Made by a program: the position numbers and the translations under genes
Notes under the pieces: model-generated
Told to the model about the DNA's origin: nothing
What the model saw: only the letters and a program-made list of their open reading frames with translations
The model's database searches: none
Source: Schlesneria sp.
GTDB taxonomy: Bacteria; Planctomycetota; Planctomycetia; Planctomycetales; Planctomycetaceae
Length of the DNA: 64,000 nucleotides
Reading direction: 5' to 3'
NCBI GenBank assembly: GCA_028291515.1
Contig: JAQGHU010000024.1
Coordinates: forward strand, 34,277 to 98,276
Part shown: positions 60,400 through 64,000 of the stretch, in pieces
How positions within the stretch are numbered: the stretch's first letter is position 1
Layout: each line of letters begins with the position of its first letter

Positions 60400-61580
60400 G
60401 CTGGCCTCTTCCGCGACACGGCGAACCAATACAGGAAGCAGCATGCTACGAAAGCATTAATGAAAATCAACCACCAACGAACGCCCAAAGACCTCTTCTC
60501 AACCAGTCGCGATAACGTTCCCTCCACTGTAGGATCTCTACCGTTTTCGTAGTACAGGTTTCTGAAGCTGTCGTAAACCATTTCACCCCGCTTGAACACG
60601 TCAACGAATCGATGAGATGGGATTTCGTGATTGGCACGAACCGAAGTGACTTCTACATCAAGCGTCTGCTCAATCACACCCAGCACCCTAGTGGCTGTAG
60701 CAATCTTCATAGGAAACCAAACACCGCCATGCTCCTCAAAACCGGAGCAATCCAAGGTCCTAGTCTCTACACAACCCCATTCCTTCTCTGGAGAGATGCC
60801 ACAAGTGTTGACTTCAATTCGAACAAGCGCAAGACCTCTCTCAATCCCAAAATAGTACTTGTCGACCGAAGCTCCGATCGCCACCAAAACACACGACTCA
60901 CCCCCGACCACTTCCGGCGCCGCCTGAATAAGCACATCTTCCGCTGACGACCACGACTCGAAAATAGCTACGAAATCCCGCTTCAGGCCGGACTCAAACG
61001 CCCGACGACTATCAACCGCACCTACAAGCATGAGCGGGTTTTCGTCCGCGTACAGAGCATCTAGATCACCCGCAGGCTTAATCTGATTAACGAAGTCACC
61101 AGCCTCGTTTGGGAAAACGACCCGCCAAACAGGCCCATCAGCCACTGTCACACTCGCAAGCCCGAGCGGCCCTTTTTCAGTTGTTCGCTCCTTGTAGAGC
61201 GTGCGCTCGCCAGCAAAGGCAAACTCACACTCCCCCCGTTGAAAACGCTTTTCCCGCTTGAGGCTCCGTCGGTACTTGTAAGACAGATCCACCGACTGCA
61301 GCAAATCACGTCGACTAGCAGCGAACGCCGCTAGGTCAGCAAATTTAATGTAGCCCCCGCCCTGATCCTCCTTCAGCCATCGCCACGCGGCCCTCCATTC
61401 GTCAGATGTGCGCACAACCCCTTTCGACATGGAGTCGACCTCACTGACCAACAGCGGCCGCGCAACCTGGCGGCGGAAATCCTGCAGCCGAATCAGCAAC
61501 GAACCACCGTCGGCACCCTGAGCCAAGGCGACACTGAAACAAAGCCAGAAAAATCCCATCAATAGCCGACAATGAATCAT
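60396..61580 (-). CDS. Exported, C-terminally membrane-anchored protein, LolA-like fold suspected
   Basis: 394 residues from the ATG at 61580; the frame is open to TTG/GTG codons at 61649/61646 just after the upstream stop, so a longer start is possible. Signal-like N-terminus 'LLMGFFWLCFSVALAQGA', a long mainly beta middle part ('YKYRRSLKREKRFQRGECEF', 'GGVWFPMKIATATRVLGV'), and a C-terminal membrane segment 'WWLIFINAFVACCFLYWFAV'. The order of strands and the 'WFP' element resemble LolA/RseB-type sorting folds, but this is weak. It overlaps the next gene by 4 bp. Function unknown. Confidence 0.6.
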   Translation of the reverse strand: MIHCRLLMGFFWLCFSVALAQGADGGSLLIRLQDFRRQVARPLLVSEVDSMSKGVVRTSDEWRAAWRWLKEDQGGGYIKFADLAAFAASRRDLLQSVDLSYKYRRSLKREKRFQRGECEFAFAGERTLYKERTTEKGPLGLASVTVADGPVWRVVFPNEAGDFVNQIKPAGDLDALYADENPLMLVGAVDSRRAFESGLKRDFVAIFESWSSAEDVLIQAAPEVVGGESCVLVAIGASVDKYYFGIERGLALVRIEVNTCGISPEKEWGCVETRTLDCSGFEEHGGVWFPMKIATATRVLGVIEQTLDVEVTSVRANHEIPSHRFVDVFKRGEMVYDSFRNLYYENGRDPTVEGTLSRLVEKRSLGVRWWLIFINAFVACCFLYWFAVSRKRPA

Positions 61581-61649
61581 TTCCGGACGCAACCCCATTA
61601 CCAAGAATTGCAAGCCACAAGCCCCGCAAAGACGGAAGAACTTCACCAA

Positions 61650-62189
61650 TCAACCTGGCCCGCGCCATCGACATGTGTGACTAATCACCTGGAAATTAGC
61701 AACCGAATTACACAAAGGCTTAGACTTCACCCCCTCCACACACAGAAACTTGCCAGTTAACAACTCCTTATCAATATCACAGGAAGCAGTCTTATGACTA
61801 CCACACTTCCCAGCCTTGAGCACCTGCGTATCCTGCTCAATGACCGAAATTCGATCAGGCCCAAGTTGCTGCTGCTCGGCGCACCCAGAATCATATGAGC
61901 GAGTGCCATCACAGCCTCTACACTCATTAAAGGGCACCACCACCGCAAAACCCTTATACATAATCGTTAAGACCCCATCCCCAAACAACGCACAGCTGCA
62001 GCTGTTTGACTTAACGTAGCAGACCCCACCGCTGTTGGCATAGGGGTTCACCTGCTTACAATAGAGATCGCCAACCTGCAGGTCTAGACGAGATTCGGAA
62101 AGCGCCGGCAAATCAGGAGGCGACGCAGGGATGACGCTCCAAAATGCGCCGCACGCGAATAAAATCGCAATCAAACCCAGAGATTTCAT
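61650..62189 (-). CDS. Exported Cys-rich protein, first gene of the glycosyltransferase operon
   Basis: 179 residues, with AGGGA just upstream of the ATG. Signal peptide 'KSLGLIAILFACGAFWSVIP'. The mature protein has about twelve cysteines, several in C-x-C or closely spaced pairs ('GVCYVKSNSCSCALFG', 'ECRGCDGTRSYDSGC'), which suggests a disulphide- or metal-stabilised small domain. No known family. As first gene in an operon with a cysteine peptidase and glycosyltransferases it is a candidate exported substrate to be cleaved or glycosylated. The divergent gene on the other side starts 117 bp away. Confidence 0.65.
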   Translation of the reverse strand: MKSLGLIAILFACGAFWSVIPASPPDLPALSESRLDLQVGDLYCKQVNPYANSGGVCYVKSNSCSCALFGDGVLTIMYKGFAVVVPFNECRGCDGTRSYDSGCAEQQQLGPDRISVIEQDTQVLKAGKCGSHKTASCDIDKELLTGKFLCVEGVKSKPLCNSVANFQVISHTCRWRGPG

Positions 62190-62305
62190 GGTTCCCTTTC
62201 GAACTGGCGGTAAGAGAATGACTCATTTGCGACCATAGTATATTATTGTTACAATCAGCATCGTGATTTACAAGCGTGCGGCACGAAAATGCGACGAGGT
62301 CAATA
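62190..62305. promoter_or_regulatory. Divergent promoter region
   Basis: This 116-bp AT-rich spacer separates the operon from the divergent gene at 62306. For the plus strand TTGCGA (62227-62232) and TACAAT (62250-62255) are 17 bp apart, a sigma70-like promoter about 45 bp upstream of the ATG. For the minus strand a TATACT-like box (62237-62242) is seen without a clear -35 box. A regulator could control both sides. Confidence 0.45.
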
Positions 62306-63352
62306 ATGCTGTTTTCTGCAGTAATTGTGACAGAGTTTGTTTGCTGCGCAGCACGATTGGCGTGGATGGCAGACGAAAATGCCGCGGGCGCTCGAATGGT
62401 GGCGATGGATGTACTTCAAATTGTGCAATCTTGCGAACCTCCACTCGAAAGGGACTCGCTATCTAGGGCGCACTGGCTTCTTGTGTTTGGAGAGCGAGCC
62501 TTTGCAGAAAAGGCGACTGTGTTCGAGAAAACGGCAAGGAGTTTGCTGGTGCAAAATAGTACCGCCAGTGCGTTCAGCGTCCGAAACGGCTTACCCCATG
62601 CGCTGATGTCAGGAAGAGGCGTGGATGGTCAAGGTCATCAAGGGCAATTCCTTGCCTATTTGAGTTTATGTGGAGCCGAGTTGGCAGAGCCAGTGGTATT
62701 GGGGGGTGACATATTCACGCTTGATGGAGTACTTCGGGATCTAATGTTGGAAACCGCTGTTGATGGAGATTTATCTTGGGCGTTGATCGCCTTTTCTAGG
62801 TATTTGAGCGGAACAGAACGATGGGTCAACAAGTTTGACGAGAGGGTTGATCTTGATATTTTGCTCCGTCGGCATTCTTCGAAGGATCTTGAACCGTACT
62901 GCAGGGGGCACCATCACTTCATGGCATTTTCTTGTGTAGCGAGCAGAGCCGATTGGGCTGAACGACCACTGCATCGCGAGTCGCTACAACGCATAAAAAA
63001 ACAGCTGAATGAGCGCGTTACGTTATTGGAAAAGCAGTTGCTGAAGAGTGACCCGACAGAAGATGTAATTAATGATATGACCTTGCGAACGGTTCCAACC
63101 GAAGGAAGAGTGGTGTATGAATTTGGCCATGCGCTGGAATGGCTATCTTTGCATTTGTCAAGAGAGGACGCGAGATCCGAATGGGTATTACGACTAGTCA
63201 GTCGACTTTGCGAGGCGGTTAAAACCGAAGTTGCGGATCTCCACGCCTTGAAGAGAGATCGTTCTGAAACAGTTACTTGGCGTTGGGGCAATCTTGGTCA
63301 TGCTTCCGCTGGTTTGGGACGGTGGCTGAGAAAAAGCGACGTCAAGCCCTGA
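62306..63352 (+). CDS. Exported protein of a planctomycete family with eukaryote-derived mislabel
   Basis: 348 residues from the ATG at 62306 (GAGG about 7 nt upstream; a GTG at 62276 is possible). N-terminal hydrophobic segment, then a helical part with 'VDGQGHQGQFLAYLSLCGAE', 'LSWALIAFSRYL' and 'CRGHHHFMAFSCVASR' in order. This pattern fits a planctomycete family often labelled 'ADP-ribosylation factor-directed GTPase activating protein isoform b', a name with no functional support. Helical repeats and His-rich 'GHHH' are notable. It diverges from the glycosyltransferase operon, so a linked role is possible but unproven. Confidence 0.7.
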   Translation: MLFSAVIVTEFVCCAARLAWMADENAAGARMVAMDVLQIVQSCEPPLERDSLSRAHWLLVFGERAFAEKATVFEKTARSLLVQNSTASAFSVRNGLPHALMSGRGVDGQGHQGQFLAYLSLCGAELAEPVVLGGDIFTLDGVLRDLMLETAVDGDLSWALIAFSRYLSGTERWVNKFDERVDLDILLRRHSSKDLEPYCRGHHHFMAFSCVASRADWAERPLHRESLQRIKKQLNERVTLLEKQLLKSDPTEDVINDMTLRTVPTEGRVVYEFGHALEWLSLHLSREDARSEWVLRLVSRLCEAVKTEVADLHALKRDRSETVTWRWGNLGHASAGLGRWLRKSDVKP

Positions 63353-63794
63353 GTAATGTCGCCTACGCCGCACGCAAGTTTGACATCGGACTGAATCGGA
63401 AAGCGGCCCACCTTGGTAATCAGCGATGCCCTCTCAACGGTGAAGTTCGTTACCAGGCGTCTACACGTTTTCGCTCCAATGACATTAAGGCGGCGAGTGT
63501 GCTGGATTCCAAATCCAGGTTGGAAACGGCGCCTCGAAGCCTGACAGCCATCCAACCGATCCCGTCTACCACTGACCCGATAAACCCCAGTTGCACGGTC
63601 ACGCTCGACCCTTTTGGGGTGGTTAAGCAGCCTGATAAACTTCGTCCGAAAAATTGCGACTATTGCTCTTGTAACCTAATTCCTACACCTGATCTGCGAA
63701 CTGCGCCAAGATAATCCTCTTCCTGTTACTCTCCACCAGCTTCGAAGCCAATGCTCGCGATGACCTTTCGTTTTTAACTCGCAGAGGGATGTGA
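63353..63794. other. Intergenic region before the right edge, no gene seen
   Basis: About 440 bp. Frames here lack start signals and look non-coding. It ends with an in-frame TGA (63792-63794) at the beginning of a transposase fragment. Confidence 0.4.
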
Positions 63795-64000
63795 CGTCAA
63801 TCGCGCAAGGCCGCGACACAGAAGAAGTTTCGGGTGCTGACGACCGATTCCAATCACCCACATCCTGTGGCCGAGAACATCGTGAATCGAGAGTTTATCC
63901 CGGCCACGAAAAATCAAACGTGGACGGCCGACATCACGTACATCCCAACCGACGAAGGCTGGTTGTACCTGGCAGTCGTTGAGGATCTGTACTCGCGGAA
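63795..64000 (+). pseudogene. IS3-family transposase (OrfB) fragment at the right edge
   Basis: The frame from 63795 encodes 'KKFRVLTTDSNHPHPVAENI', 'VNREFIPATKNQTWTADITY' (first catalytic Asp) and 'IPTDEGWLYLAVVEDLYSR', the integrase-core part of IS3-family OrfB, running off the window end. The N-terminal HTH_21 part is absent; a TGA directly precedes the frame, so the copy is truncated at its 5' end, or a frameshift lies there. The rest of the domain is outside the window. Confidence 0.8.

Noticed and set aside
63298..63555. Minus-strand frame of 85 codons after the last complete gene
   Set aside because: No start signal, no recognisable family and overlap with the end of the plus-strand gene.
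1..64000. CRISPR arrays, rRNA and tRNA genes
   Set aside because: No regularly spaced short repeats and no tRNA- or rRNA-like sequence were recognised by eye on either strand; a dedicated scan could still find a tRNA.

Overview
The window looks like chromosomal DNA of a planctomycete (phylum Planctomycetota). Supporting signs are three DUF1559 prepilin-like proteins, a Tat-exported sulfatase, the paralogous 'FFQGWRRKAG' small membrane proteins, a C39/DUF1573 protein, a DUF1570 lipoprotein, a Gly/Tyr/Gln-rich secretin cluster and a 2,055-residue EF-hand protein. I see no rRNA, tRNA or CRISPR array. A closer taxonomic placement (for example near Schlesneria or Gimesia) is only a guess.

1-28.2 kb is a normal gene-dense chromosomal region. 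It starts inside a P1B-4 type metal-exporting ATPase. Next come a large AsmA-like envelope protein, small membrane proteins, a sulfatase, a DUF1559/lipoprotein pair, a Fur-family regulator near a His/Cys-rich secreted protein with operator-like palindromes, a zincin-like metallopeptidase, a CitMHS/NhaD-type antiporter, a secretin cluster (16.4-21.5 kb), a topoisomerase IB, stress-type proteins, a Gfo/Idh/MocA oxidoreductase and several lipoproteins. One small membrane gene here carries a +1 frameshift in a G run (24.34 kb).

28.3-39.7 kb is an accessory, decaying region. It holds a 5'-truncated and frameshifted GH13 gene, an unrecognised two-gene operon (30.1-32.8 kb) whose second product has an HTH, a complete IS5-family element with recognisable ends and a -1 frameshift site, the C-terminal third of a giant helicase/methylase gene of the kind carried by conjugative elements, a formylglycine-generating-enzyme (FGE) remnant, an esterase, and a toxin-antitoxin pair with a frameshifted toxin.

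39.7-50.5 kb is a compact co-directional cluster: a DUF1559 prepilin-like protein, a GYF_2-like membrane protein, the giant EF-hand protein (about 54 EF loops by eye, including a 1,062-bp DNA-level tandem repeat present three times), a DUF1559-FGE fusion and a decayed FGE copy. I consider this the best candidate for an undescribed system: a calcium-binding, surface-anchored protein with two dedicated pseudopilins.

50.5-62.2 kb is a minus-strand operon of eight genes. Several junctions are 4-bp ATGA overlaps. It encodes a Cys-rich exported protein, a membrane-anchored protein, a C39-peptidase/DUF1573 fusion, four paralogous GT-C (PMT/ArnT-like) glycosyltransferases and one GT2 polyprenyl-phosphate-sugar synthase-like enzyme. 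A plausible job is lipid-linked sugar transfer to exported polymers or proteins. A divergent gene follows, and the window ends inside an IS3-family transposase fragment.
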